A stretch of 64,000 nucleotides of DNA from Streptomyces sp. NBC_00154 (GCF_026342835.1 NZ_JAPEMI010000001.1:4098501-4162500); one strand, 5' to 3'; positions 8,947-17,047 are shown, counted from the first letter of the stretch. Notes: generated from the letters alone by a model not told the origin. Program-made: numbers and translations.

Positions 8947-9246
8947 GTGTCGTTCGACGAGGAATGGGCTGAGCTGCGCGCCGAAGCGGCGGCAAAGCAG
9001 ACAGCGACGATGCAGCTCAACAGCTTCCAAGCCGGAGATGGCCCGTCCGGGGCCAAGGAGAAGGTGAAGATCACCGGCGCCGAGCTGCGACGGCGGGCCG
9101 GCAAGGCCGACATTGTCCGGGGAGACTCCCGGGACGCCGACAACAAGACGATGACGGAGACCGAGCAAGTAGGCCCCAGTCTCAAAGGATTCGCGTCGCG
9201 GTCGGCATTCGAGGTTTTCGTGAAGCGTTGGAATGCGCAGAATTGA
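8947..9246 (+). CDS. Small charged hypothetical protein in the type VII locus
   Basis: A 99-residue soluble, hydrophilic protein starting at GTG after GGGGACAGG. It begins SFDEEWAELRAEAA, has a Lys/Glu-rich middle, and ends with a predicted helix (SAFEVFVKRWNAQN). I do not recognise the family. Its stop overlaps the ATG of the following lipoprotein by one base (TGATG), so the two are coupled. The N-terminal helix resembles those of small proteins found beside WXG100 genes, which suggests a chaperone or partner; this is inference. Confidence 0.6.
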   Translation: MSFDEEWAELRAEAAAKQTATMQLNSFQAGDGPSGAKEKVKITGAELRRRAGKADIVRGDSRDADNKTMTETEQVGPSLKGFASRSAFEVFVKRWNAQN

Positions 9247-9917
9247 TGAATAATCATCGGAAGAGGCGTTTGGTGGCGGCGATGCTGGCCGGCGCCACGA
9301 TGGGCTTCGGGGCGGGAGCATGTGATGGTAAGGAAGACGCGAAGAAAACCGATGTGTCTGGCGCTTCCGTCTCGGTAAGTAAGGTATGCGGCGGGATATT
9401 TGATGAAGAGTCGGTTTCTGTAGTCAAGTCCGAACTCGGAACCGAAATGGTAAGGAAACCGCGCGCTGGGGAATCGTATTCGGATGATCCCCCGAAAGCT
9501 GGACGAGTACTCGATGGGGCGAATTGGCGTGGTCGCGTAGTTTCGGTATGCAGTTTCTCCGGAGGCGACAAGGGCAAGGACAGCCTGGAGATCACTGCCG
9601 AGTGGGGACAAGGAGAATTCTCTGACAAGAGGGAGCTCGCCGATCCGGGCATGGCAACCGATTCCGTGGTCTTCGAGTTGGAGGAAGAATATCCGTTGAT
9701 ATCGGCGTTGTACGTGGCCTGCGAACGGCCTGATCTCTTTCGTGTGGGTGAAGAGCAGCCCCCTCTGAAGTTCGCCGTAACAGATCACATATCGCTAAAT
9801 GCGCGCACGCGTGCGAAGATCCTCCAGAATTCGGCCCACCGGGTCCTGGAGGCTCTGCAGTGCCGGAATGAGGTCACATTCATCAAGCCGCCAGTGACCG
9901 TACCCGGCCTCAAGTAG
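9246..9917 (+). CDS. Predicted lipoprotein, paralogue of the next gene
   Basis: 223 residues with a positively charged N-terminus (NNHRKRR), a hydrophobic stretch and Cys after GAGA, a weak lipobox. The mature part has an early VCGG, a central VCSF and a late LQC cysteine pattern shared with the following lipoprotein, suggesting conserved disulfides. No enzymatic motif is visible. The sequence uses more A/T-ending codons than its neighbours (for example around 9360-9500), a sign of more recent arrival or weaker selection. It overlaps the previous gene by one base. A surface role linked to the mycosin locus is plausible but unproven. Confidence 0.65.
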   Translation: MNNHRKRRLVAAMLAGATMGFGAGACDGKEDAKKTDVSGASVSVSKVCGGIFDEESVSVVKSELGTEMVRKPRAGESYSDDPPKAGRVLDGANWRGRVVSVCSFSGGDKGKDSLEITAEWGQGEFSDKRELADPGMATDSVVFELEEEYPLISALYVACERPDLFRVGEEQPPLKFAVTDHISLNARTRAKILQNSAHRVLEALQCRNEVTFIKPPVTVPGLK

Positions 9918-9985
9918 CAGCGGCCCGCTGGCAGAACGGCCGCAGCTGCAGTGCGAGAACAGCGCGCGGCCTGAGGGGCGAGTTG

Positions 9986-10690
9986 ATGTTCATGAGTGGT
10001 AGGTGTACCCGCAGATGGCTCTCCCGCGCGGTTGTCGCAGCCGCCCTGCTGGCCGGTGCCGTCGGCTGCGGAGGGGACGGGGACGACCCCGCCAAGGCGG
10101 CCCGTGAGCAGTCCGTGGCCCCCGAGCGGCTCTGCGGAGGTGCCGCCGTGTCCGCCGGGGCGGGGAAGGCGCTGAAGGCCATCACCGGCTCGTCGCGGTT
10201 CGAGGCGTCCGCCGAGAAGTCCACGGTGGCCCACGCCGCAGAGGAGGTGGTCGGCATTGTCTCTGGCCGTATCCCCGAGCCCGTCGGCAACAAGGGCGAC
10301 GTCTGCCGCATCTATACCCCGGTCGGGACGCCTGACCACGAACTCCGCGTTACCTGGAGATTGTCCAACGAGGCCACGGGGGCGGACACCAGGCCACCCT
10401 CGGGGTTTACTCGGCTGGAGATCGGGGAGTGGGCGGCTGCCGCCCACGACGAGGCCTATGTCCGGTTCATCTGCCGGAGCCAGAAGCTGCCCGGGTCCGT
10501 GCAGAACCCTGCGTACGTCGAGATGAACGTCGAGCGGATGGGGATGCCGAAGGAGCCCGAGGGTGACGTCGAGGCACTGAAGAGGGCCTACGCGACCGTG
10601 GCGCACTCCGTGTCGCTGGCCATGGCGAAGCAGCTGGGCTGCGAGGGGGACGGCGGACTCGAGGCGCAGCCGTCACTGGACCCCGCGTAA
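9986..10690 (+). CDS. Predicted lipoprotein
   Basis: 234 residues with a clear lipobox (LAGAVGC) after an Arg-rich n-region and hydrophobic core. It starts at ATG 9986, seven bases after GAGGGG. The mature protein shares layout with the preceding lipoprotein: an LCGG near its start, a central VCRIY, FICRSQ, and a late KQLGC cysteine. Codon use is typically high-GC, unlike its neighbour. It is followed closely by a strong bidirectional hairpin. The function is unknown; the cysteine pattern points to a disulfide-stabilised surface domain. Confidence 0.7.
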   Translation: MFMSGRCTRRWLSRAVVAAALLAGAVGCGGDGDDPAKAAREQSVAPERLCGGAAVSAGAGKALKAITGSSRFEASAEKSTVAHAAEEVVGIVSGRIPEPVGNKGDVCRIYTPVGTPDHELRVTWRLSNEATGADTRPPSGFTRLEIGEWAAAAHDEAYVRFICRSQKLPGSVQNPAYVEMNVERMGMPKEPEGDVEALKRAYATVAHSVSLAMAKQLGCEGDGGLEAQPSLDPA

Positions 10691-10694
10691 CGCA

Positions 10695-10751
10695 GGGAGC
10701 ACAAGGGACGGTCGCCCTTGCATCATGGGGGCGACCGTCCCTTGTGCTCCC
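10695..10751. terminator. Strong bidirectional terminator hairpin
   Basis: A perfect 23-bp inverted repeat (10695-10717 with 10729-10751, loop of 11) lies between the lipoprotein gene (+) and the 3' end of tRNA-Cys (-), so it can terminate from both sides. The right arm ends three bases before the TGG that would encode the CCA tail. Confidence 0.85.
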
Positions 10752-10756
10752 GCTGG

Positions 10757-10828
10757 AGGCCGCGACCGGAATCGAACCCGCGTAACTCGCTTTGCAGGCG
10801 AGTCTCTCAACCACTCGGGCACATGGCC
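10757..10828 (-). tRNA. tRNA-Cys(GCA)-like, imperfectly paired
   Basis: Read on the minus strand the molecule is 72 nt with loop CUGCAAA (anticodon GCA), U73, and an encoded CCA just outside the interval (10754-10756). The anticodon stem is perfect. However there are mispairs in the acceptor stem (A5-C68), D stem (C11-A24) and T stem (G51-G63). It matches the second tRNA-Cys at 12632-12703 at about 59 of 72 positions. It may be a degenerate copy, or a functional variant, since two differences are compensatory. The 5' end lies 19 bases after the acyltransferase stop on the same strand. Confidence 0.7.
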
Positions 10829-10847
10829 CAGTGTGCGCGTCGCACGA

Positions 10848-12020
10848 TCAAGTCGTCGTGGTCGGCTGCTCGGCGGCACTGCGGGGCGCCGGAACTGTCG
10901 CCGTCACCGTGGACGGGGCGGGCGCAGTGAACGTCTCCGTGAACACCGGTTGCGGACGTGGCGGGGCAGGGGCGAACATCCAGCCGATGGACGGTCGGGT
11001 CAGTGGCTGAACCAGTCGGCGGACCGGCGGAGAGCCGAGCGTCATCGTCAGCAGGACCGCGCAAAGCACCAGACCGGCGATCTCGATGGGGGTATTCACC
11101 CGGGCGATCCAGCCGTGTTCCCGGAACGGCATGATGACCAACGGGTGCAGCAGATAGATGGTGAAGCCGCCCGCCCCCAAAGCGGAGATCAGCGGCAGCC
11201 GTCGTCGGGGCATCAGCCTCAGCAGGCAGAGCACCAGGGCCGCGGCCGAGGCCAGCACCAGCAGCCGGATGACCCAGGCCCATTCCAGGCTCATCGGATC
11301 GGCGACGGAGTAGGGGTGGCGCATCGACAGCCAGTTGCCCTTGATGTCCCGGTGCCACAGCCAACCGGCGACACAGGAGGCCAGAATGCCGGCGACCGCC
11401 ACCGGTAGGCTCCAGCGGCTGGTGAACCAGGTGTGCAGATAGCCCTGGCCGATCCGCCAGCCGAGGTAGAACAACGGCATATAGACAAGGGTCCGGCTGG
11501 CGGAGAAGGCCATCCCGAACTCGTCGATGTACCCCACCGCGAGGGCGACGCCGGTGGTGACCACCAGCGGGTGACGCAGCTGCACCACCAGGGGCAGCAG
11601 CAGCCGCCAGAAGAAGAGGGACATCAGGAACCACAAGGTCCACGGCAGTTGGACGACATGCAGGGTGAACTCGGCGCCCAGCCAACGGCTCTCCAGCGAG
11701 AAGAGCAGACTGAACACCAGGGCGGGCAGCACGATGCTCTGCAGCAGGGAGCGCAGGGGGCGGGGGCCGAGCGGACCCGGGCTGCTGAACACACCCGCCA
11801 ACATGACGAAGGCCGGCACTCGGAAGGCCCAGCTTGCGATGTGGAAGGAGTGCAGCACGTCCTCCCGTTCCATGATGCTGCCCACGGTGTGCAGAACCAC
11901 GATCAGTGTGGCGGAGACGAACCGAGTGTTGTCCCACCATGGATCCCTGGCCCGTTCGGCCCGCGCAGTCCCTTGGGGATTGCCGGTGACGGTGGCGGAT
12001 CTCGGGGGTGGCTTGTCCAT
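10848..12020 (-). CDS. Acyltransferase-3-family membrane protein
   Basis: 390 residues with about ten hydrophobic segments. It begins with the family signature: an Arg/Lys-rich approach, WWDNTRFVSATLIVVLHTVG with the membrane-embedded D-x-x-R-F and conserved His, and later LHPLVIMPF. Such proteins transfer acetyl or other acyl groups to sugars, polyols or cell-wall glycans, working from the membrane. The ATG at 12020 follows AGGAGC; an upstream start would add 41 Arg/Pro-rich residues. The C-terminus is a Pro/Thr-rich tail. It is divergent from a GntR regulator and sits between two tRNA-Cys genes; the substrate is unknown. Confidence 0.8.
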   Translation of the reverse strand: MDKPPPRSATVTGNPQGTARAERARDPWWDNTRFVSATLIVVLHTVGSIMEREDVLHSFHIASWAFRVPAFVMLAGVFSSPGPLGPRPLRSLLQSIVLPALVFSLLFSLESRWLGAEFTLHVVQLPWTLWFLMSLFFWRLLLPLVVQLRHPLVVTTGVALAVGYIDEFGMAFSASRTLVYMPLFYLGWRIGQGYLHTWFTSRWSLPVAVAGILASCVAGWLWHRDIKGNWLSMRHPYSVADPMSLEWAWVIRLLVLASAAALVLCLLRLMPRRRLPLISALGAGGFTIYLLHPLVIMPFREHGWIARVNTPIEIAGLVLCAVLLTMTLGSPPVRRLVQPLTRPSIGWMFAPAPPRPQPVFTETFTAPAPSTVTATVPAPRSAAEQPTTTT

Positions 12021-12194
12021 CGCGGCGAGGCTCCTGACAGCGGGCCGGCCGTGACATGGGCTGCCGCACTGGTGATCGAATCGGGTGGGTGGGCACACTG
12101 TGCCCGACCGTCGCGAAGGAGCCGGTTGCCGCTTCAGGTTCATACGGTGAACCCCGCATGTACATCAGGGGCAAGGGGTGCCGAGAGCGTGACG

Positions 12195-12506
12195 ATGCCT
12201 GCGCCGGAGTACCAGGGGGCCGTGTCGGCCCTGGGGGTGGAAGCGGTGACGGGCCGGGGCGGGCCGCGGGCTCGGAACCTGGGCGTCTGGACCGGCCTGG
12301 GCATCGCCGCAGCGGCGGTGATCACTGCTCGCATCGCGAACGGGGCTTACCCGGTGGGCGGAAAGGTCCCCAGCGTGGTGGAGCTGTCGACGGAGTTCGG
12401 GATTGCGGCCTCGACGGCTCAGAAGGCGTTGACCCACCTGAAGGCTGAAGGACTCATCCGTACCGAGGTCGGGCTCGGCTCGTTCGTTGCCGATGGGCCG
12501 TCGTAG
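12195..12506 (+). CDS. Small GntR-type winged-helix regulator
   Basis: 103 residues, essentially only the DNA-binding domain. The winged helix occupies about residues 40-100, with YPVGGKVPSVVELS, the recognition helix IAASTAQKALTHLK and the wing GLIRTEVGLGSFVADG. There is no effector-binding domain. Start ATG 12195 is seven bases after GAGAG; a GTG six bases upstream is also possible. It is divergent from the acyltransferase with 170 bases between them, so it probably controls that gene. Stand-alone short GntR proteins are also common in actinomycete mobile elements, but no integrase or replication gene is nearby. Confidence 0.75.
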   Translation: MPAPEYQGAVSALGVEAVTGRGGPRARNLGVWTGLGIAAAAVITARIANGAYPVGGKVPSVVELSTEFGIAASTAQKALTHLKAEGLIRTEVGLGSFVADGPS

Positions 12507-12561
12507 CTCCGGTCGTGGCTTCGGGCCGACCTGGCCGTGGGGCGGACCCTGGGCGGGAAAT

Positions 12562-12604
12562 GAAGGTGGGGAAGTGGCCCCGAACGGGCCGCTTCCCCAC
12601 CTTC
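12562..12604. terminator. Long hairpin terminator between GntR gene and tRNA-Cys
   Basis: A 19-bp stem (12562-12580 with 12586-12604) has one non-Watson-Crick position and a 5-base loop. It lies after the GntR gene (+) and beyond the 3' end of the second tRNA-Cys (-), so it can serve both. Confidence 0.8.
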
Positions 12605-12631
12605 AGCAGATCCGCGTGACTCCCGGACCGG

Positions 12632-12703
12632 AGACCGTGACCGGATTCGAACCGGTGTAACTCGAGTTGCAGTCGAGCCCCTGAACCACTCGGGCACACG
12701 GTC
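12632..12703 (-). tRNA. tRNA-Cys(GCA)
   Basis: On the minus strand this is a standard cloverleaf: 7-bp acceptor (GACCGTG with CACGGTC), anticodon stem CTCGA/TCGAG around loop CTGCAAC giving anticodon GCA, T arm ACCGG-TTCGAAT-CCGGT, and U73, the cysteine discriminator. CCA is not encoded. All stems pair fully, so this is likely the working copy of the two tRNA-Cys genes here. Confidence 0.92.
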
Positions 12704-12932
12704 GTGCGCTTCTTGCGTTTTCTGCGTGTCCTGCTGATGTGTCGACCGTAGGGGCGGTGGGGGCGGGTGCTCAAGGGTGCGGGGTGGGGTGCAATGCGAC
12801 TGCCATACGCCGTTCATGGTCGGTGTCCTGTTCCGCGCCCTGTTCCGCGCCCCGGTCCTACGACCAAGGGACCAGTGCGCGACCGACTCGCGCCAGGGGT
12901 CAAAGCGGATCTTGCCCCTTACTCTTGGGCTC

Positions 12933-14396
12933 ATGACCGCCCTTGAACCGCGTGACGCCGATGTCTCGCCCCATGTTGTGGACGCTCCCGTCGTCGCCGA
13001 ATCCGAAGGGCTGCTGGGCCGGACCTATCGGGCGCTCAGCATCGGCATCGTCTCCGTCGTGTTCCTGATCGCCTTCGAGGCGACCGCCGTCGGGACCGCG
13101 ATGCCGGTCGCCGCCCGTGAGCTGCAGGGCATTCCGTTGTACGCGTTCGCGTTCTCCGCGTACTTCACGACCAGTCTCTTCGCCATGGTGCTCTCCGGGC
13201 AGTGGGCGGACCGGCGCGGGCCGCTGGCGCCGCTGGCCACCGGGATCAGTGCTTTCGGGGCCGGGCTGCTGCTGTCGGGGACGGCGGGCAGCATGTGGAT
13301 GTTCATCGCCGGGCGGGCTGTGCAGGGGCTCGGTGGCGGGCTGGTGATCGTGGCGTTGTACGTGGTGGTCAGCCGGGCCTATCCGGAGCGGATCCGGCCG
13401 GCGATCATGGCCGCTTTCGCCGCGAGCTGGGTCGTCCCGTCCGTCGTCGGGCCGCTCGCCTCCGGCAGCGTGACCGAGCATCTGGGCTGGCGCTGGGTCT
13501 TCGTCGGGATTCCGGTGCTGGTGGTCTTCCCGCTGGCCCTCGCGCTGCCCGCGATCCGGCGCATGGCGTCCGGGCCTGCCGATCCGTCGGCGCCCGTCGA
13601 ACCGTACGACCGCCGGCGCATCGGTCTGGCGCTCGGTATTTCGGTGGGGGCCGGTCTGCTGCAGTACGCGGGGCAGGAGCGGAACTGGTTTGCGCTGGTT
13701 CCGGCCGCCGCGGGCGTCGCTCTGCTCGTTCCCGCTGTACGGGGGCTGCTGCCCACGGGCACCGGGCGGGCGGCGCGCGGACTGCCGTCGGTGGTGCTGC
13801 TGCGCGGGATCGCCGCCGGGTCGTTCATCGCCGCCGAGTCCTTCGTGCCGCTGATGCTGGTGACGCAGCGCGGACTGTCCCCGACGATGGCCGGGCTGTC
13901 GCTCGCCGCCGGGGGCGGGACCTGGGCGCTCGGCTCGTACGTGCAGGCCCGGCCGCGCCTGGAGCCGTACCGGGAGCGGCTGATGGTGGGCGGCATGGTG
14001 CTGGTCGTGGCGGCGATCGCGGGCGCACCGTCGGTGCTGATCACGTCGGTGCCGGTGTGGACGGTGGCCGTCGCCTGGGCCGTCGGGTGCTTCGGCATGG
14101 GCATGGTGATCGCTTCGACGAGCGTGCTGCTGCTGAAGCTGTCGGCGCCGGAGGAGGCGGGGGCCAACTCCGCCGCGCTGCAGATCTCGGACGGGCTGTC
14201 GAACGTGCTGCTGCTGGCCGCGGGCGGCGCGGCGTTTGCCGCGCTCGGCGGCGGTGCGGTGGGGGCGGCGCACGACGCCGTGGAGGCGGGGGCGTCCGGG
14301 GCGCATCCGGGGGCGTTCGCGGTGGTGTTCCTGCCGATGGCGGGGGTGGCGCTGGTGGGGGCGTGGGTGGCGCGGCGGGTGCGGGTAGAGCCTTAG
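12933..14396 (+). CDS. MFS multidrug-type exporter (DHA family)
   Basis: 487 residues with 12-14 membrane segments. The loop between segments 2 and 3 has the MFS motif G-x-W-A-D-R-R-G-P (SGQWADRRGP), and LGWRWVFVGIPVLVV follows as in drug:proton antiporters. The protein should export a small molecule using the proton gradient; the substrate is unknown. There is no ribosome site, but TACTCT (12920-12925) lies seven bases before ATG 12933, the layout of a leaderless transcript. It ends 32 bases before an antitoxin gene on the same strand. Confidence 0.85.
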   Translation: MTALEPRDADVSPHVVDAPVVAESEGLLGRTYRALSIGIVSVVFLIAFEATAVGTAMPVAARELQGIPLYAFAFSAYFTTSLFAMVLSGQWADRRGPLAPLATGISAFGAGLLLSGTAGSMWMFIAGRAVQGLGGGLVIVALYVVVSRAYPERIRPAIMAAFAASWVVPSVVGPLASGSVTEHLGWRWVFVGIPVLVVFPLALALPAIRRMASGPADPSAPVEPYDRRRIGLALGISVGAGLLQYAGQERNWFALVPAAAGVALLVPAVRGLLPTGTGRAARGLPSVVLLRGIAAGSFIAAESFVPLMLVTQRGLSPTMAGLSLAAGGGTWALGSYVQARPRLEPYRERLMVGGMVLVVAAIAGAPSVLITSVPVWTVAVAWAVGCFGMGMVIASTSVLLLKLSAPEEAGANSAALQISDGLSNVLLLAAGGAAFAALGGGAVGAAHDAVEAGASGAHPGAFAVVFLPMAGVALVGAWVARRVRVEP

Positions 14397-14422
14397 TACC
14401 GTCCGGTACCACGCGGTACCAT
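14395..14422 (+). promoter_or_regulatory. Triple GGTACC operator/promoter of the toxin-antitoxin pair
   Basis: (A/G)GTACC occurs three times at exact 10-base spacing (14395, 14405, 14415), and the two GGTACC copies are palindromic. The last overlaps a -10-like TACCAT (14417-14422) that ends six bases before the antitoxin ATG, implying a leaderless message. Helically phased repeats suit cooperative binding of a ribbon-helix-helix antitoxin, the usual autorepression mode. Confidence 0.6.
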
Positions 14423-14428
14423 TCATTC

Positions 14429-14626
14429 ATGGCTGGTCTGAATCTGCGGTTCACCGAGGAAGAGCTGGACGCATTGCGTGCGCGTGCCGAGTCGGAGGGG
14501 CGAAGCATGCAGTCGTTTGCCCACGACGCGGTGATCACCGCCATAAACGAACACTCGCGCCTCTTCAACGAGGCAGCGGATCATGTGCTGAAGGTCAGTG
14601 AGGAGCTCAACCGGAGGCTGGCCTGA
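14429..14626 (+). CDS. Ribbon-helix-helix antitoxin
   Basis: 65 residues. The N-terminus LNLRFTEEELDALRARA fits an RHH strand and first helix, followed by EGRSMQSFAHDAVITAI as the second helix, and a C-terminal helix ending NRRLA that would wrap the toxin. Such proteins neutralise a toxin and repress their own promoter. Its stop overlaps the ATG of the Doc gene by one base (TGATG), giving fixed stoichiometry. Repeats upstream at 14395-14422 are the probable operator. Confidence 0.8.
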   Translation: MAGLNLRFTEEELDALRARAESEGRSMQSFAHDAVITAINEHSRLFNEAADHVLKVSEELNRRLA

Positions 14627-14994
14627 TGCAGTACCTCACGCTGCCCGAGCTGCTGAACCTCGCGGAGCGGCTCGGTGTCGCCGAGGTGCGCGACTACGGG
14701 CTGCTCGAATCCGCCCTGGCTCGTCCTCGGGCGAGCGTGTTCGGCCAGGACGCATATCCGGATGTGTGGCAGAAGGCCGCGGCACTGATGGAGTCCCTGG
14801 CCCGCAACCATGGGCTCGTGGACGGCAACAAGCGCATCGCCTGGTATGCGACCTGGGTTTTCCTGCACATGAACGGCCATCCGCTGGACGCGGGTTTCGA
14901 CGTGGACGAAGCCGAGCGGTTCGTGCTGGACGTGTGTCAGGGGGCGCTGGACATGCCCAAGATCGCGGAGCAGCTGCCCGGGTTCGCCAGGTAG
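14626..14994 (+). CDS. doc: Doc-family toxin (Fic fold)
   Basis: 122 residues, close to phage P1 Doc (126). The active-site motif is H62-x3-D66-G-N-K-R70 (HGLVDGNKR), matching Doc's H-x-F-x-D-(A/G)-N-K-R except for the third position. Doc proteins phosphorylate EF-Tu and stop translation. The start overlaps the antitoxin stop. The catalytic His, Asp, Asn, Lys and Arg are intact, so it is likely active. The partner is RHH-type, not the Phd-type of P1. Confidence 0.88.
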   Translation: MQYLTLPELLNLAERLGVAEVRDYGLLESALARPRASVFGQDAYPDVWQKAAALMESLARNHGLVDGNKRIAWYATWVFLHMNGHPLDAGFDVDEAERFVLDVCQGALDMPKIAEQLPGFAR

Positions 14995-15158
14995 GCATTC
15001 CCTGTGAAGAGAGTCTCAGCGGTCCCGAACCACGGCTGGTTCGTACGGGGTTCCGGCCGGGCCCCCGGTAGGGTGGCCCGGTTGTCGTATCGCGTGCGAG
15101 CCCTTCCCGGCCCGTGCGGACAGCGCCCCACGTACCCGAGAGCCCCGAACCGGAGACC

Positions 15159-16940
15159 GTGACTACTACCGCCTCCCACCACCTCTCACCCGCCTTTCCC
15201 GGCCGCGCCCCCTGGGGCACGGCCGGCAAGCTGCGAGCCTGGCAGCAGGGCGCCATGGAGAAGTACATCCAGGAGCAGCCGCGTGACTTCCTCGCGGTTG
15301 CCACGCCCGGCGCAGGGAAGACCACCTTCGCGCTGACCCTCGCGTCATGGCTGTTGCACCACCATGTCGTGCAGCAGATCACCGTCGTCGCGCCGACCGA
15401 GCATCTGAAGAAGCAGTGGGCGGAGGCGGCCGCCCGGATAGGGATCAAGCTCGACCCCGAGTACAGCGCGGGACCCGTGAGCAAGGAGTACCACGGGGTC
15501 GCGGTCACGTACGCGGGTGTCGGCGTCCGTCCGATGCTGCACCGCAACCGGTGCGAGCAGCGCAAGACCCTCGTGATCCTCGACGAGATCCACCACGCCG
15601 GTGACTCGAAGTCGTGGGGTGAGGCCTGCCAGGAGGCGTTCGACCCGGCGACCCGGCGGCTCGCGCTCACCGGTACGCCGTTCCGGTCCGACACGAACCC
15701 GATCCCGTTCGTCGCGTACGAGGAGGGGAACGACGGGATCCGGCGGTCCTCGGCCGACTACACGTACGGGTACGGGAACGCTCTCGCCGACGGCGTCGTC
15801 CGCCCTGTGATCTTCCTCAGCTACAGCGGCAACATGCGCTGGCGCACCAAGGCCGGTGACGAGATCGCCGCCCGCCTCGGCGAGCCCATGACCAAGGACG
15901 CGATCGGGCAGGCCTGGCGGACCGCGCTGTCGCCCACCGGTGACTGGATCCCGAACGTCCTCTCGGCCGCCGACAAGCGGCTGACCGAAGTGCGCAAGGG
16001 CATTCCGGACGCGGGCGGTCTCGTCATCGCGACCGACCAGGAGTCGGCACGCGAATACGCCAAGATCCTCAAGAAGGTCACCGGTGAGAAGGTGACCGTG
16101 GTCCTCTCCGACGAGAAGGCCGCGTCGAAGAAGATCGACAAGTTCAGCGAGGACGACTCGCGATGGATGGTCGCGGTCCGGATGGTGTCGGAGGGCGTCG
16201 ACGTGCCGCGCCTCGCGGTCGGTGTGTACGCCACCACCATCTCGACCCCGCTCTTCTTCGCCCAGGCCGTCGGGCGTTTCGTACGGTCGCGTCGGCGCGG
16301 CGAGACCGCTTCCGTCTTCGTGCCGACCATCCCGATGCTCCTCGACTTCGCCAACGAGATGGAGGTCGAGCGGGACCACGTCCTCGACAAGCCCAAGAAG
16401 GGCAGCGACGAGGAGAACCCGTTCTCGGAGGAGGACAAGCTCCTCGCCGACGCGGAGCGGCTGGAGGACGAGGAGACCGAGGAGCAGCTGCCGTTCGAGG
16501 CGCTGGAGTCCGACGCGGTCTTCGACCGGGTGCTGTACGACGGTGCCGAGTTCGGCATGCAGGCGCACCCGGGCAGCGAGGAGGAGCAGGACTACCTGGG
16601 CATCCCCGGGCTGCTCGAACCCGACCAGGTGCAGCTGCTGCTCCAGAAGCGGCAGACCCGGCAGATCGCGCACAGCAGGCAGAAGCCGGCCGGGGAGGCC
16701 GACCTGCTGGAGAAGCCGGCCGAGGCCCGGCCGGTGGTCACCCACAAGCAGCTGCTGGGGCTGCGCAAGCAGCTCAACACGATGGTGTCGGCGTACACGC
16801 ACCAGAGCGGCAAGCCGCACGGTGTGATCCACACAGAGCTGCGGCGGGTCTGCGGCGGGCCGCCGAGTGCGGAGGCGACGGCCGGGCAGATCCAGCAGCG
16901 GATCAAGAAGGTGCAGGAGTGGGCCACGCGCATGACGTGA
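15159..16940 (+). CDS. DEAD/DEAH-box (SF2) helicase
   Basis: 593 residues. Domain 1 has Walker A TPGAGKTT, motif Ia VVAPTEHLKKQW, the DEIHH box and motif III-like TGTPFRSD. Domain 2 carries VSEGVDVPRLAVG and the arginine finger QAVGRFVRSRR. This is the ATP-dependent DNA/RNA helicase layout of RadD/YprA-like SF2 proteins. A C-terminal ~170 residues rich in Glu and Lys are actinobacteria-type. I chose GTG 15159, giving a start of TTTASHHLSPAF; GTG 15114 would add 15 residues. A role in DNA repair or RNA remodelling is likely; the exact substrate is unknown. Confidence 0.85.
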   Translation: MTTTASHHLSPAFPGRAPWGTAGKLRAWQQGAMEKYIQEQPRDFLAVATPGAGKTTFALTLASWLLHHHVVQQITVVAPTEHLKKQWAEAAARIGIKLDPEYSAGPVSKEYHGVAVTYAGVGVRPMLHRNRCEQRKTLVILDEIHHAGDSKSWGEACQEAFDPATRRLALTGTPFRSDTNPIPFVAYEEGNDGIRRSSADYTYGYGNALADGVVRPVIFLSYSGNMRWRTKAGDEIAARLGEPMTKDAIGQAWRTALSPTGDWIPNVLSAADKRLTEVRKGIPDAGGLVIATDQESAREYAKILKKVTGEKVTVVLSDEKAASKKIDKFSEDDSRWMVAVRMVSEGVDVPRLAVGVYATTISTPLFFAQAVGRFVRSRRRGETASVFVPTIPMLLDFANEMEVERDHVLDKPKKGSDEENPFSEEDKLLADAERLEDEETEEQLPFEALESDAVFDRVLYDGAEFGMQAHPGSEEEQDYLGIPGLLEPDQVQLLLQKRQTRQIAHSRQKPAGEADLLEKPAEARPVVTHKQLLGLRKQLNTMVSAYTHQSGKPHGVIHTELRRVCGGPPSAEATAGQIQQRIKKVQEWATRMT

Positions 16941-17009
16941 GGCCGTGAGGCCGCCCGGTCGTGAGGCCGCGCGGTGACGGGTGTCGGGTGTCGGTCGGGG
17001 CGGGGCTGC

Positions 17010-17047
17010 GGGCCCCGGACCGACCCCGGTTCTGCCGTCCGGGGCCC
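17010..17047 (+). terminator. Terminator after the helicase gene
   Basis: A perfect 10-bp arm pair GGGCCCCGGA (17010-17019) and TCCGGGGCCC (17038-17047) with an 18-base loop lies 70 bases past the helicase stop. Confidence 0.6.

Noticed and set aside
10757..10828. tRNA-Ser or tRNA-Leu reading of the left tRNA
   Set aside because: No long variable arm; anticodon loop CUGCAAA and U73 fit cysteine.
12056..12448. Alternative frame ORF over the GntR gene
   Set aside because: Gly/Arg-rich shadow; the GntR frame has a clear winged-helix motif.
10757..12703. AICE or prophage integrated at tRNA-Cys
   Set aside because: No integrase, excisionase, Rep or Tra gene lies between the two tRNAs; kept only as a question, not a mobile element call.
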